Positions 43,686 to 52,351 of a stretch of 64,000 nt of DNA are shown in pieces. The stretch lies in NCBI GenBank assembly GCA_051920445.1, contig JBPPLN010000001.1, forward strand, positions 1,302,001 to 1,366,000, written 5' to 3'. The first letter of the stretch is position 1. Each line of letters opens with the position of its first letter. The position numbers and the translations under genes were made by a program. The notes under the pieces are model-generated. The model did no database searches, was not told the origin of the DNA, and worked only from the letters and a program-made list of their open reading frames with translations. The stretch comes from CAG-177 sp003514385. GTDB lineage: Bacteria; Bacillota; Clostridia; Oscillospirales; Acutalibacteraceae.

Positions 43686-43706
43686 GCGCCGCCGAAAAGG
43701 CGACGC
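43686..43706 (-). terminator. Terminator of the dCMP deaminase gene
   Basis: Minus strand GCGTCGCC and GGCGGCGC pair around TTTTC, followed by TTTTTATA. Confidence 0.82.
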
Positions 43707-43720
43707 AGGAAAGCTTGATT

Positions 43721-44215
43721 TTATATTGAGTTTTCGCTGAAGTCGATAACGAGCTTGTCGCGCTTCATCTCGAGCTTCGTGTATTTCACTCCCGCGGCGT
43801 CGAACATTCTTTTCGATGCGCGCACGCTGTCGGTGTTGCGGTATTTGTCGCTGATATAGACGACTTCTTTTATCCCGCTCTGGATTATCGCCTTGGCACA
43901 TTCGTTGCAGGGGAAGAGCGCAACATAGACCTTGCATCCGCGCAGGTCGCCGCTGGCGTTCAATATCGCATTGAGCTCTGCGTGGCAGACATAGGGGTAT
44001 TTCGTATCAAACGCATTTCCCTCGCGCTCCCACGGGAACTCGTCATCGTCGCAGCCGGAGGGGAAGCCGTTATAACCGACGGACATTATCCTGTTTCTGT
44101 CGTTTACGATGCAGGCGCCCACCTGGGTGTTCGGATCCTTGCTCCTGCAAGCCGAGAGCATCGCGATCCCCATAAAATACTCATCCCACGAGATATAATC
44201 GCTTCTTTTAGGCAT
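43721..44215 (-). CDS. Deoxycytidylate (dCMP) deaminase
   Basis: A 164-residue zinc deaminase converting dCMP to dUMP for thymidylate synthesis. The N-terminal SWDEYFMGIAMLSACRSKDP is typical of the ComE-type dCMP deaminases. The zinc site is CHAELNAILN with FPCNECAKAII. A substrate-binding YNGFPSGCDDDEFPW segment is also present. The gene is divergent from secA. Confidence 0.93.
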   Translation of the reverse strand: MPKRSDYISWDEYFMGIAMLSACRSKDPNTQVGACIVNDRNRIMSVGYNGFPSGCDDDEFPWEREGNAFDTKYPYVCHAELNAILNASGDLRGCKVYVALFPCNECAKAIIQSGIKEVVYISDKYRNTDSVRASKRMFDAAGVKYTKLEMKRDKLVIDFSENSI

Positions 44216-44315
44216 TTTTCACCGCTCCGTTTCCCTTATAATAGCATAATATATCAATCCGATATTAACATATCCAAGCCGTTAAGGCAAGAAGAAATTT
44301 TTGAGGTGACTTTCT

Positions 44316-47072
44316 ATGGGTCTTTTAAAGAAAATTTTCGGAGACTACTCTTCGAGAGAAATCAAGCGCATCACGCCGATAAAGGACAAGGTGCTTGCGC
44401 TTGACGAGGAATATTCAAAACTCACCGACGAGGAGCTCAAGGCAAAAACCCCTTATTTCAAGGAGCGCCTCGCCAACGGCGAGACCCTTGACGATATCCT
44501 GCCCGAGGCGTTCGCCGCCTGCCGCGAGGCTTCGTGGCGTGTGCTCGGGATGAAGCACTTCCCCGTGCAGATCCTCGGCGGTATCGTTCTGCATCAGGGA
44601 CGCATCGCGGAGATGAAGACCGGCGAAGGCAAAACGCTCGTCGCAACGCTTCCCGCTTATCTCAACGCGCTCTCCGGCAACGGAGTCCACATCGTCACGG
44701 TCAACGACTACCTCGCACGCCGCGACAGCGAGTGGATGGGCAAGGTCTACCGCTTCCTCGGGCTCAAGGTCGGTCTGATAATCCATGAAAAGAACAACGA
44801 CGAGCGCCGCGAGGCATACGCCGCCGACATAACCTACGGCACGAACAACGAGATGGGCTTCGACTATCTGCGTGACAACATGGTGCCATACAAGGAGCTC
44901 AAGGTTCAGCGCGGTCACTCGTTCGCGATAGTCGACGAGGTCGACTCAATACTTATCGATGAGGCGAGAACGCCGCTCATCATATCCGGCCGCGGCGACC
45001 GCTCGACCGATCTCTACAAGCAGGCGAACGCTTTTGCCCGCACGCTCAATTTCGAGCGCATAAAAGAGCTTCGCTCCTCTTCGAGACTCGAAGACACCGC
45101 CGACCAGGTCAGCGAAAACTGCGATGTCATCGTCGACGAAAAGGCGAGAACCGCCGTGCTGACTCAAAAGGGTATTACAAAGGCGGAGAAGTATTTCAAT
45201 CTCGACAACCTCATGGATCCCGCGAACATGACCATACAGCACCACATCAACCAGGCGATAAAGGCGATAGGCGTCATGCGCCGCGATGTCGACTACGTCG
45301 TAAAGGACGGTCAGGTGCTCATAGTCGACGAGTTCACCGGACGTATCATGCTCGGCAGACGCTACAATGAGGGTCTCCACCAGGCTATCGAAGCAAAAGA
45401 GGGCGTAAACGTCGAGCACGAGAGCAAGACGCTCGCGACCATTACATTCCAGAACTACTTCAGACTCTATGACAAGCTCTCCGGTATGACCGGTACCGCA
45501 ATGACCGAGAGCGAGGAGTTCCAGGAGATATATTCGCTCGACGTTGTCGAGATCCCGACGAACAAGCCGATGATAAGAAAGGACATGGACGACCTCGTCT
45601 ACAAGACCGAGCCCGCGAAATTCAACGCAGTCATCGACGACATTGTCGAGCGCCACGAAAAGGGTCAGCCCGTGCTTGTCGGTACGATATCCATCGAGAA
45701 GTCCGAGACGCTCAGTAAGCTCCTCAAAAAGCGCGGCATCAAGCACGAAGTGCTCAACGCCAAGTACCATGAAAAGGAAGCGGAAATCGTCGCGCAGGCA
45801 GGTAAGCTCGGCGCGGTCACGATAGCCACGAACATGGCAGGACGCGGAACCGATATCATGCTCGGCGGTAACGCAGAGTTCCTTGCGAAGTCCGAGATGC
45901 GCCGCAAGGGCTACAGCGAAGAGCTGATTGCCGAATCGACCGGCTTCGGCGACACGGACAACGAGGATATAATCAGCGCGAGAGAGGAATTTCAGGCTCT
46001 CGAGAAGAAATATAAGAACGAAATTTCCGGCGAGGCGGAGCAGGTCAGGCAGGCAGGCGGTCTTTGCATCATCGGCACAGAGCGCCACGAGTCCCGCCGA
46101 ATCGACAACCAGCTGCGCGGACGTTCCGGCCGTCAGGGCGACCCCGGCGTGAGCCGCTTCTACCTGTCGCTTGAGGACGATCTGATGCGCCTGTTCGGCG
46201 GCGAGCGCGTGACAACTATAATGAACACGCTCAGAACCCCCGAGGATATGCCGATAGAGTCGAAGATGATCTCGAATGTCATCGAGAGCTCGCAGAAGCG
46301 CGTCGAGTCGCGCAACTTCTCGGTGCGTAAGAGCGTCCTGAGCTTCGACGATGTCATGAACCGCCAGCGTGAGCTTATCTACAAGCAGCGCGACCAGGTG
46401 CTCGACGGCGAGAACCTCAAGCCCGTTATACTCAAGATGCTCGACGAGTGCATCGCCGAGTCCATAGATTTCTATTGCCCGAAGGCGCTCTCCCACTCCG
46501 ACTGGAACATAGCCGGACTGCGTGAGAAGTTCCTCGGCTGGCTGACTACCCCCGAAGACTTCGTTGACGGTTTCGACCGCGAAGAGGCGAAGGAGGAGCT
46601 CACCGAGCGCGGACACAAGATTTATGACGAGCGTGAAGAGCTCATGGGCGTTGACGAAAACGGCGTGCCGATAATGAGAGCGCTCGAGCGCATGGTTCTG
46701 CTCAAGATGGTCGACAGCAAGTGGATGGATCACATCGACGCCATGGAAGAACTCAAGCGCGGCATAGGACTCCGCTCCTACGGTCAGCAGGATCCCGTTG
46801 TTGCGTTCAGACAGGAGAGCTACGATATCTTCGACGAGATGACAATGTCTATCCGTGAGGACACCGTCCGCCTGATGATGACCATCATGCCCAAGAACGA
46901 GGAGGACACCAAGCGCAAGCAGGTCGCCGAGATAACCTCGACCAGCGGCGCGTCCGACGGCAGCGAAAAGGGGCGCACCGTCCGCAAGGGCGCAAAGATA
47001 GGTCCGAACGATCCCTGCCCCTGCGGCAGCGGCAAAAAATACAAGAAGTGCTGCGGTGCAGTGAACAAGTAA
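44316..47072 (+). CDS. secA: Preprotein translocase ATPase SecA
   Basis: A 918-residue SecA motor that pushes secretory proteins through SecYEG. The first ATP-binding domain has MKTGEGKTLVATLPAYLNAL and VDEVDSILIDEARTP. The second has GTDIMLGGNAEF and ERHESRRIDNQLRGRSGRQG, followed by DPGVSRFYLSLEDDLMRLFG. The scaffold helix WMDHIDAMEELKRGI follows. The C-terminal zinc-binding SEC-C motif is PCPCGSGKKYKKCCG. Full length and intact. Divergent from the dCMP deaminase gene with only 100 bases between. Confidence 0.98.
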   Translation: MGLLKKIFGDYSSREIKRITPIKDKVLALDEEYSKLTDEELKAKTPYFKERLANGETLDDILPEAFAACREASWRVLGMKHFPVQILGGIVLHQGRIAEMKTGEGKTLVATLPAYLNALSGNGVHIVTVNDYLARRDSEWMGKVYRFLGLKVGLIIHEKNNDERREAYAADITYGTNNEMGFDYLRDNMVPYKELKVQRGHSFAIVDEVDSILIDEARTPLIISGRGDRSTDLYKQANAFARTLNFERIKELRSSSRLEDTADQVSENCDVIVDEKARTAVLTQKGITKAEKYFNLDNLMDPANMTIQHHINQAIKAIGVMRRDVDYVVKDGQVLIVDEFTGRIMLGRRYNEGLHQAIEAKEGVNVEHESKTLATITFQNYFRLYDKLSGMTGTAMTESEEFQEIYSLDVVEIPTNKPMIRKDMDDLVYKTEPAKFNAVIDDIVERHEKGQPVLVGTISIEKSETLSKLLKKRGIKHEVLNAKYHEKEAEIVAQAGKLGAVTIATNMAGRGTDIMLGGNAEFLAKSEMRRKGYSEELIAESTGFGDTDNEDIISAREEFQALEKKYKNEISGEAEQVRQAGGLCIIGTERHESRRIDNQLRGRSGRQGDPGVSRFYLSLEDDLMRLFGGERVTTIMNTLRTPEDMPIESKMISNVIESSQKRVESRNFSVRKSVLSFDDVMNRQRELIYKQRDQVLDGENLKPVILKMLDECIAESIDFYCPKALSHSDWNIAGLREKFLGWLTTPEDFVDGFDREEAKEELTERGHKIYDEREELMGVDENGVPIMRALERMVLLKMVDSKWMDHIDAMEELKRGIGLRSYGQQDPVVAFRQESYDIFDEMTMSIREDTVRLMMTIMPKNEEDTKRKQVAEITSTSGASDGSEKGRTVRKGAKIGPNDPCPCGSGKKYKKCCGAVNK

Positions 47073-47090
47073 GATATATATAATGTATTC

Positions 47091-47126
47091 CCTCTCCGGA
47101 AGCTCATCCGGAGAGGAAATTTTTTT
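47091..47126 (+). terminator. Terminator of secA
   Basis: CCTCTCCGG (47091-47099) and CCGGAGAGG (47108-47116) form a perfect stem followed by AAATTTTTTT. Confidence 0.9.
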
Positions 47127-47210
47127 GCGATGATTTGGGTAATTAATTGGGAAGTTATGATAGAATCGTTTCGACACACCTTCAGGGTAGCCGAAAACGA
47201 GGGGCATTTT

Positions 47211-47252
47211 CGCTTCGCTCAAAGTAATAAATAGAAGTGCATAGTGAAAAAA
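47211..47252 (-). repeat. Dispersed intergenic repeat, partial copy C (inverted)
   Basis: The reverse strand reads TTTTTTCACTATGCACTT, then CTATTTATTACTTTGAGCG, matching the beginning of the repeats at 26494 and 53471 with a few changes. The later parts of the repeat are missing. The rest of the 47127-47363 gap shows no gene. Confidence 0.65.
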
Positions 47253-47363
47253 GTCTAAAAACGACCTTGTAGGATGTATCGAGCCATATAAAATCCGTGT
47301 ACCTTGAAAGTCAAGCAACGGGCTATGCAATAAATTTCCCCGAATCTTATCCACAAAAATCAC

Positions 47364-47396
47364 ACCGCGGAGACAGAATATATCTGCCTCCGCGGT
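47364..47396. terminator. Bidirectional terminator of the CPBP-tadA-MBL operon
   Basis: ACCGCGGAG (47364-47372) and CTCCGCGGT (47388-47396) form a perfect stem with T-rich stretches on both sides. Confidence 0.82.
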
Positions 47397-47406
47397 TTTA
47401 TATTTT

Positions 47407-48363
47407 TTATGCCGTTTCCCGAAGCTGTATCTCACGGTTGACCTCAAGCCCGTCGTGCGTGAGGGTGAGGGCGATTCCGCCGCTGTCCGAGGTCGAATAC
47501 GCTTTGCGCCCGAACGCCGACATTATGCCGACGAGTACATCGTCAGATATCTCGGCGAGACGATTCGTGATTATCATTGTCTCGGGGCGGAGCTTGTCCA
47601 GCACTTCCTGCGGGACGGCGCGTTCGCCGTGGCAGGGGACTTTAAGCGCGTCAATGCGTCCGACGGCGTTCGCGAGTCTTGCGAGGTCGCCCGTGTCGTT
47701 CACCATGTCGCCCGCCAAAAGAATACGCCTGCCGTTCTGCTCGGCAAGTATGGCGAGTGAGTTGTCATTTTCGCCGATATTCTTGTGATATGAGTCGGGC
47801 TCGGTGTTGAAGAAACGCAGAGTCCAGCCGCCCAGCGCAAACGGTTCATCCGGCATGCAGCCGATGACCGGGATATTCATGCTCTGCGCCTTTTCACTGA
47901 GCGATTTATACAGCGCGTCGCCGTCGTGGAGACACTTGTCCCACTGCGCGAGGTTCGGGCTGATAAACGGCTTGAGATATATTTTGCCGATCGCTATATC
48001 CTTATCGTCAAGGAGCGCCCCGAGTCCGCCGACATGGCCGGAATGAAGATGGGTTATCGCGACAAAATCAAGATTTATCTTCCCGCCGGCAGTTTCTTTC
48101 AGATACCGCGCCGTATGTTTCGCGTGCTCCGCGTCGCCGCAGTCAACGAGAGCGAATCGGTCGCCGCTCTGAAGAAGAATGCAGTCCGAGCGCCCGGTGT
48201 TGAGAAAATGGATACGCTCGCCCTCCGACGGGACAGAGATATCCTCGTTCTGCGCGGGAACGGGCGGATTTTTTGCCGACTTGATGACCTGCACTGCCGT
48301 TGGCTTGAATTTGTCTTTCTGAGTGAATTTTTTGATGAGTTCGGCAAGATCCTTTATTGCCAT
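47407..48363 (-). CDS. ComEC-like MBL-fold hydrolase with altered metal motif
   Basis: A 318-residue metallo-beta-lactamase-fold protein related to the C-terminal part of ComEC. It starts the fold with IHFLNTGRSDCILLQSGDRF and ALVDCGDAEH. The metal motif reads THLHSGHVGGL instead of the usual HxHxDH, so the Asp is replaced by Gly. The codons ACC CAT CTT CAT TCC GGC CAT confirm this. Later SLAILAEQNGRRILLAGDM and PCHGERAVP keep the remaining ligand positions. No export signal. Last gene after tadA (22-base gap). It may bind one metal only or be inactive. The start at 48363 is set by reading-frame context; its ribosome site is weak. Confidence 0.78.
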   Translation of the reverse strand: MAIKDLAELIKKFTQKDKFKPTAVQVIKSAKNPPVPAQNEDISVPSEGERIHFLNTGRSDCILLQSGDRFALVDCGDAEHAKHTARYLKETAGGKINLDFVAITHLHSGHVGGLGALLDDKDIAIGKIYLKPFISPNLAQWDKCLHDGDALYKSLSEKAQSMNIPVIGCMPDEPFALGGWTLRFFNTEPDSYHKNIGENDNSLAILAEQNGRRILLAGDMVNDTGDLARLANAVGRIDALKVPCHGERAVPQEVLDKLRPETMIITNRLAEISDDVLVGIMSAFGRKAYSTSDSGGIALTLTHDGLEVNREIQLRETA

Positions 48364-48385
48364 ATTCTTCAGCCCTTTCGGGAAT

Positions 48386-48838
48386 TTATTTTGTCCTGCG
48401 CAGCTCGGCAAAGAACTGCTTCAAAAGCAGAGCACACTCGTCCTGCATGAAACCGCCCTCGACCTCGGGCGAGTGATTATACGGAAAAGAAAACAGGTTG
48501 TTTACCGACCCGCACGAGCCCGCTTTCGGGTCGTATGCCCCGAACACCACGCGCTTTATGCGCGAATTTATTATCGCCCCGGCGCACATCGGGCACGGTT
48601 CGAGCGTCACGAATAATTCGCACTCCCAGAGCCGCCAGCCGCCGAGCGCCTTGCACGCTCTGTCTATCGCTTCAATTTCGGCATGAGCGAGGGCGTTTTT
48701 GTCCTTTTCGCGTCTGTTGCGCCCGACCGAAACTATCTCTCCGTTTCTTGTGACCACCGCGCCAACGGGCACTTCGCCGTCTGCCGCAGCCTCCCGTGCA
48801 AGCGCGATCGCTGCCTGCATAAGCTCTCTGTCAGTCAT
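48386..48838 (-). CDS. tadA: tRNA-specific adenosine deaminase
   Basis: A 150-residue zinc deaminase that converts the wobble adenosine of tRNA-Arg(ACG) to inosine. The zinc site is HAEIEAIDRAC with the proton-shuttle Glu, and EPCPMCAGAII. The C-terminal KAGSCGSVNNLF and an aromatic tail are typical of TadA. It follows the CPBP protease gene by 15 bases. Confidence 0.95.
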   Translation of the reverse strand: MTDRELMQAAIALAREAAADGEVPVGAVVTRNGEIVSVGRNRREKDKNALAHAEIEAIDRACKALGGWRLWECELFVTLEPCPMCAGAIINSRIKRVVFGAYDPKAGSCGSVNNLFSFPYNHSPEVEGGFMQDECALLLKQFFAELRRTK

Positions 48839-48853
48839 TCTTCCACTCCCCGA

Positions 48854-49882
48854 TTACGAAGGCCATGTGATAAAAGTATATGTCGTGTAGAGCAGATAGA
48901 TGATAGAGATTATCATCGGGACGTTTATAAAATATGCCGCCGTGCGCTCGCCGCGCGAAAGGGCGGTGCGCGGTTTTCTGAATTTCGTCTGGATATTCTT
49001 TTGGCGCGCTCTTCTCATGAAGAGAATCAGGCAGATTATGCCCGCCGCAAAGAACACCGCGACGCAGATATAATAGATGAGATTGACCGTTTTTTCCGGC
49101 AGGAACTCGTAGAGTATCGAGATAACGCCGGAGAACATATTGTTGCAGAAATGTATCATGACACCCGTCCACATCGAGCCGGTGACTATAACAAAATAGC
49201 CAATGCCGATGCCGACGATAAACGCGAACGGGGCCTGGACGAGGTTGCCGTGCATCATGCCGAACAGGGCGGACGAGACAAGAATTGCGAACCAGTTGCC
49301 GAACTTGCGCGCGGGCATCATGACCACACCGCGCAGCGCATATTCCTCAACGAGCGCAGGCACTACGGCGAGCTGGATAAGATACATCGCAATGCCGAGT
49401 GGCGTCGTCGGGGTGCGCGAATCGGGATATTCAAATGTTATGCCGGTCGTGCTCTCGACAAAGGTCGAAAGAAAATTCGTCGCGTAGTTGCCTATCATGC
49501 AGATCATCAGACCCGCGGGCACAGCAAGAAGCATGAGGCGCGTGTCATAGGGCTTGCCGAAGTTCAGGCACTGCTGACGCTTATCTTTGAGCAGCAGGCT
49601 CGACAGGAAGAACGGGACGAATATACAGAAAATCGACATCAGCACGCCTATTGCATAGCCGCGGTCAGTCTCGTTCGCGTAGTCGTCATAGAGATTGAGA
49701 GCAAACAGCAGTCCCGCGCCGATAAGCTGGAACAGGGCGAACAATAATATGCCCAGGCCGCTTATGTTGCCGAGCTTTCTTATCTGGCGCTTCTCGCGCC
49801 GCTTTATCTCGAGAGTCTGAGCGGGCCCCGGCTGATATCCATACCCGTTGGGCGCCCCGTTATATTGAGAGTCGTATGTCAT
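48854..49882 (-). CDS. CPBP family intramembrane metalloprotease
   Basis: A 342-residue membrane protein with about 8 segments. The Abi/CPBP motifs are in order: VVPALVEEYALRGVVM (EExxxR), then SALFGMMHGN (FxxxH), then GSMWTGVMIHFCNN. The N-terminal 45 residues are polar and Gly/Tyr/Pro-rich (NGAPNGYGYQPGPAQ). Family members act as intramembrane proteases related to Rce1 or as bacteriocin-immunity proteins. The substrate here is unknown. First gene of a three-gene unit with tadA and an MBL protein. Confidence 0.88.
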   Translation of the reverse strand: MTYDSQYNGAPNGYGYQPGPAQTLEIKRREKRQIRKLGNISGLGILLFALFQLIGAGLLFALNLYDDYANETDRGYAIGVLMSIFCIFVPFFLSSLLLKDKRQQCLNFGKPYDTRLMLLAVPAGLMICMIGNYATNFLSTFVESTTGITFEYPDSRTPTTPLGIAMYLIQLAVVPALVEEYALRGVVMMPARKFGNWFAILVSSALFGMMHGNLVQAPFAFIVGIGIGYFVIVTGSMWTGVMIHFCNNMFSGVISILYEFLPEKTVNLIYYICVAVFFAAGIICLILFMRRARQKNIQTKFRKPRTALSRGERTAAYFINVPMIISIIYLLYTTYTFITWPS

Positions 49883-50221
49883 ACTTTCACCGTTCCACTA
49901 AAATTCTTATTAAATTATACCCTACCCCGCGGGATTTAACAATAGCATAAAAGCGAAGTTTAAAGAAAAAGGGAATATAGTTTAATTTCAGTTAACATTT
50001 AAAAGTGCTGAGGATAAGATGTTTCGGAAAGAAAACAGCGAAAGCGAGGCGGATTTCCCGATTTTATCGGTGAGTTTAAATCTGTGTAAACACATGGTAT
50101 ACAATTATTAATATAAATTTTTCCATCTTTTTTTGCCCTTTGTTTTCCGGCGATAATGCTGCGCGGCGCGGAAAAAATAACGGTGTCCGCAGTGCGGACA
50201 AAATCAAAAAGGGGGCGGAGC
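49883..50221. other. Intergenic region upstream of spoIVB
   Basis: No gene is recognised here. A possible spoIVB promoter is TTTAAA (50075-50080), a 17-base spacer and TATACA (50098-50103), preceded by TGG. The spacer contains the inverted repeat TGTGT-AA-ACACA (50083-50094). A short stem GTCCGC-AGT-GCGGAC lies at about 50188-50202, near the ribosome site AAGGGGG. Confidence 0.4.
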
Positions 50222-51415
50222 ATGAAGCAAATCATAAGATTTTTCAGCGCGGTCGCGCTTATGCTCTCGGTGGGAATTTTTTCCTGCGTCGCTTACGGCG
50301 ATATTCAGCTGCCCGACGAATACAGCGTCGTCGCGGGTAGCGGCGCCGATATCGGCGAGAGCGTGTTTTCTGCGTCCGCGTCCGCATCGCCGCAGGGCGA
50401 ATATGAGCTTGAGGTAAAAGCGTTCGGGGTGTTCCCGGTCAAGACCGCAAAGGTGAAAGTGTCTCAGCGCAGATATGTCACCGTCGGCGGCGAAATTTTC
50501 GGCATCAGGCTCTATACGCGCGGCGTGCTGATAGTCGGGAGCGAGGAGATCGAAACAGCGTCGGGCGCAGTTGATCCGGCGGCTCGCGCGGGGCTGAAAA
50601 AGGGCGATATTATTTTAGAGATAAACGGCTCGCCCGTCAGCCGAAACAATGATATCTCCTCCGCCGTTGAGTCGAGCGGCGGCGACGAAGTTGAGCTGCT
50701 CATCGAGCGCGCAGGCAAAAAGCAGACGGTGAAGCTCCTGCCCGCGCGGAGCAAAACCGACGGCAAATTCAAAGCCGGTCTGTGGGTACGCGACTCGTCG
50801 GCGGGGATAGGAACGGTGACTTTCTATGACCGCAAAAACGGAATTTTTGCGGGGCTCGGTCACGCGGTCTGCGATGTTGACACGGGCGAAGAGCTACCGA
50901 TATCCGGCGGCGACGCGGTCAATGCTGCTGCAAAAGGCTGCTATAAGGGCAAGGACGGTTCGCCCGGCGAGCTGTGCGGTGTGTTCGCGCCGGGAGAGAT
51001 AGGCGAGCTCTATGAAAACTGCGGCATCGGCGTTTACGGCGCGTTTAGCGAATTGCCGAAAACCGGGGAGATGCCCGTGGCGATAGCCGACGAAGTCAAA
51101 ACCGGCAAGGCGCAGATTATCTCGACCGTCGACGCGGACGGACCGCAGTATTATGATATCGAGATAACGAAGATCTATACAAAAAGCGGTCAGCGCAACA
51201 TGATAATCGAGGTGCGCGACAAGCGGCTTATCGAAAAAACCGGCGGCATAGTCCAGGGCATGAGCGGCAGCCCGATAGTCCAGAACGGTATGCTGGTCGG
51301 CGCGGTGACCCATGTTTTTATCAACGATCCGCTCAAGGGCTACGCGATATTCGCCCAGACGATGGCGGAGGAGACAGAGCGCATTTCTTCTCCCGGATAT
51401 TCCGCCGCTTCGTAG
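50222..51415 (+). CDS. spoIVB: SpoIVB serine peptidase
   Basis: A 397-residue secreted serine protease that, in Bacillus, signals from the forespore to activate pro-sigma-K processing in the mother cell. An N-terminal signal segment is followed by a PDZ domain (VDPAARAGLKKGDIILEING) and the SpoIVB peptidase domain. The catalytic His lies in GIFAGLGHAVCDVDTG and the Ser in VQGMSGSPIVQNGMLVG. The start at 50222 begins the signal sequence and follows AAAAGGGGGCGG. It lies immediately upstream of spo0A, the conserved order in spore-formers. Confidence 0.93.
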   Translation: MKQIIRFFSAVALMLSVGIFSCVAYGDIQLPDEYSVVAGSGADIGESVFSASASASPQGEYELEVKAFGVFPVKTAKVKVSQRRYVTVGGEIFGIRLYTRGVLIVGSEEIETASGAVDPAARAGLKKGDIILEINGSPVSRNNDISSAVESSGGDEVELLIERAGKKQTVKLLPARSKTDGKFKAGLWVRDSSAGIGTVTFYDRKNGIFAGLGHAVCDVDTGEELPISGGDAVNAAAKGCYKGKDGSPGELCGVFAPGEIGELYENCGIGVYGAFSELPKTGEMPVAIADEVKTGKAQIISTVDADGPQYYDIEITKIYTKSGQRNMIIEVRDKRLIEKTGGIVQGMSGSPIVQNGMLVGAVTHVFINDPLKGYAIFAQTMAEETERISSPGYSAAS

Positions 51416-51463
51416 CAAAATTGGAGCATAAAATAAAAATTGCCAAAAAATGGTAATTTATTA

Positions 51464-51492
51464 TTGACATTTATTCCCATATATGGTAAAAT
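51464..51492 (+). promoter_or_regulatory. Promoter of spo0A
   Basis: TTGACA (51464-51469), 17-base spacer, TAAAAT (51487-51492), a vegetative-type promoter. The start codon is 33 bases downstream, after CGGAGGT. Confidence 0.72.
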
Positions 51493-51524
51493 CCAATTGA
51501 AAAATCAACCCGGAGGTACTAATT

Positions 51525-52298
51525 ATGGGAAAAATGTTAAAAATCATGCTTGCACAGGACACGGACACTCAGACGGGCTGCGCCGCGGCACTGCGGGCAA
51601 ACGGCTTTGAGGTCGAAACAGTCCGAAAGGACGGCGCGCAGATACTCCGCCTTTTCAGGCAGGGAAGCAGACCGGACGTGCTCATCATGGACGCTTTCAT
51701 GCAGGGCACGGACGCGATAGGCGTGCTCGGCGGACTTGCCGACATGCACCTCGAGCCGCGCCCGCTGGTGTTCGTGACCGCGTCGAACGCGAATCCGCGT
51801 CTTGAGCAGGAGATAACGCAGAGCGGCGCAGACTACTATTTCATCAAGCCCTTTGACACGCAGATACTCGCACAGAGGATAAAACAGCTGACCGGGCTTT
51901 CCGCCCCGGCGCAGGGAAACATAGTTGCTTTTTCCGCGCAGGACAACAGCCTTGAGGTCACCGTCTCCGAGATAATGCACCGCATCGGCGTACCCGCGCA
52001 CATAAAGGGCTATCAGTATCTGCGCGAGGCGATAATCCTCGCGGTCAACGACGACGAGATTATGAATTCCGTCACGAAGCTTCTCTATCCTACAGTCGCA
52101 AAGACCTTCAAAACCACTCCGTCGCGCGTTGAGCGCGCCATTCGCCACGCAATCGAGGTCGCCTGGGACAGAGGCGATGTCGATGTGCTCAACTCCTACT
52201 TCGGCTACACCATCCAGAACTCCCGCGGCAAGCCGACCAACAGCGAATTCATCGCAATGATATCCGACAAACTGAAGCTCAATCTGAAAATTTCTTAA
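51525..52298 (+). CDS. spo0A: Sporulation master regulator Spo0A
   Basis: A 257-residue response regulator. The receiver domain (1-125) has the phospho-acceptor Asp in PDVLIMDAF, the Thr in LVFVTASN and the Lys in YYFIKPFD. The usual acidic pair near residue 10 reads Gln-Asp (LAQDTD) rather than Asp-Asp. The C-terminal domain is strongly conserved: IGVPAHIKGYQYLREAI and then KTTPSRVERAIRHAIEVAWD, the recognition helix for 0A-boxes. Downstream of spoIVB. It shows the organism descends from, and probably is, a spore-former. Confidence 0.97.
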   Translation: MGKMLKIMLAQDTDTQTGCAAALRANGFEVETVRKDGAQILRLFRQGSRPDVLIMDAFMQGTDAIGVLGGLADMHLEPRPLVFVTASNANPRLEQEITQSGADYYFIKPFDTQILAQRIKQLTGLSAPAQGNIVAFSAQDNSLEVTVSEIMHRIGVPAHIKGYQYLREAIILAVNDDEIMNSVTKLLYPTVAKTFKTTPSRVERAIRHAIEVAWDRGDVDVLNSYFGYTIQNSRGKPTNSEFIAMISDKLKLNLKIS

Positions 52299-52315
52299 TT
52301 AATATCGAAAGAAAA

Positions 52316-52343
52316 CCTCCGCATGACTTTTGCCATACGGAGG
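52316..52343. terminator. Bidirectional terminator between spo0A and the EEP gene
   Basis: CCTCCGCATG and CATACGGAGG pair with one mismatch around ACTTTTGC. TTTTC follows on the minus strand and TAATTTTATT on the plus strand. Confidence 0.75.
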
Positions 52344-52351
52344 TAATTTTA

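Noticed and set aside
44946..47447. Very long open frame on the minus strand opposite secA (over 800 codons)
   Set aside because: It is antisense to a complete SecA gene, and its translation is low-complexity and matches no family; it results from the GC-rich codon pattern.
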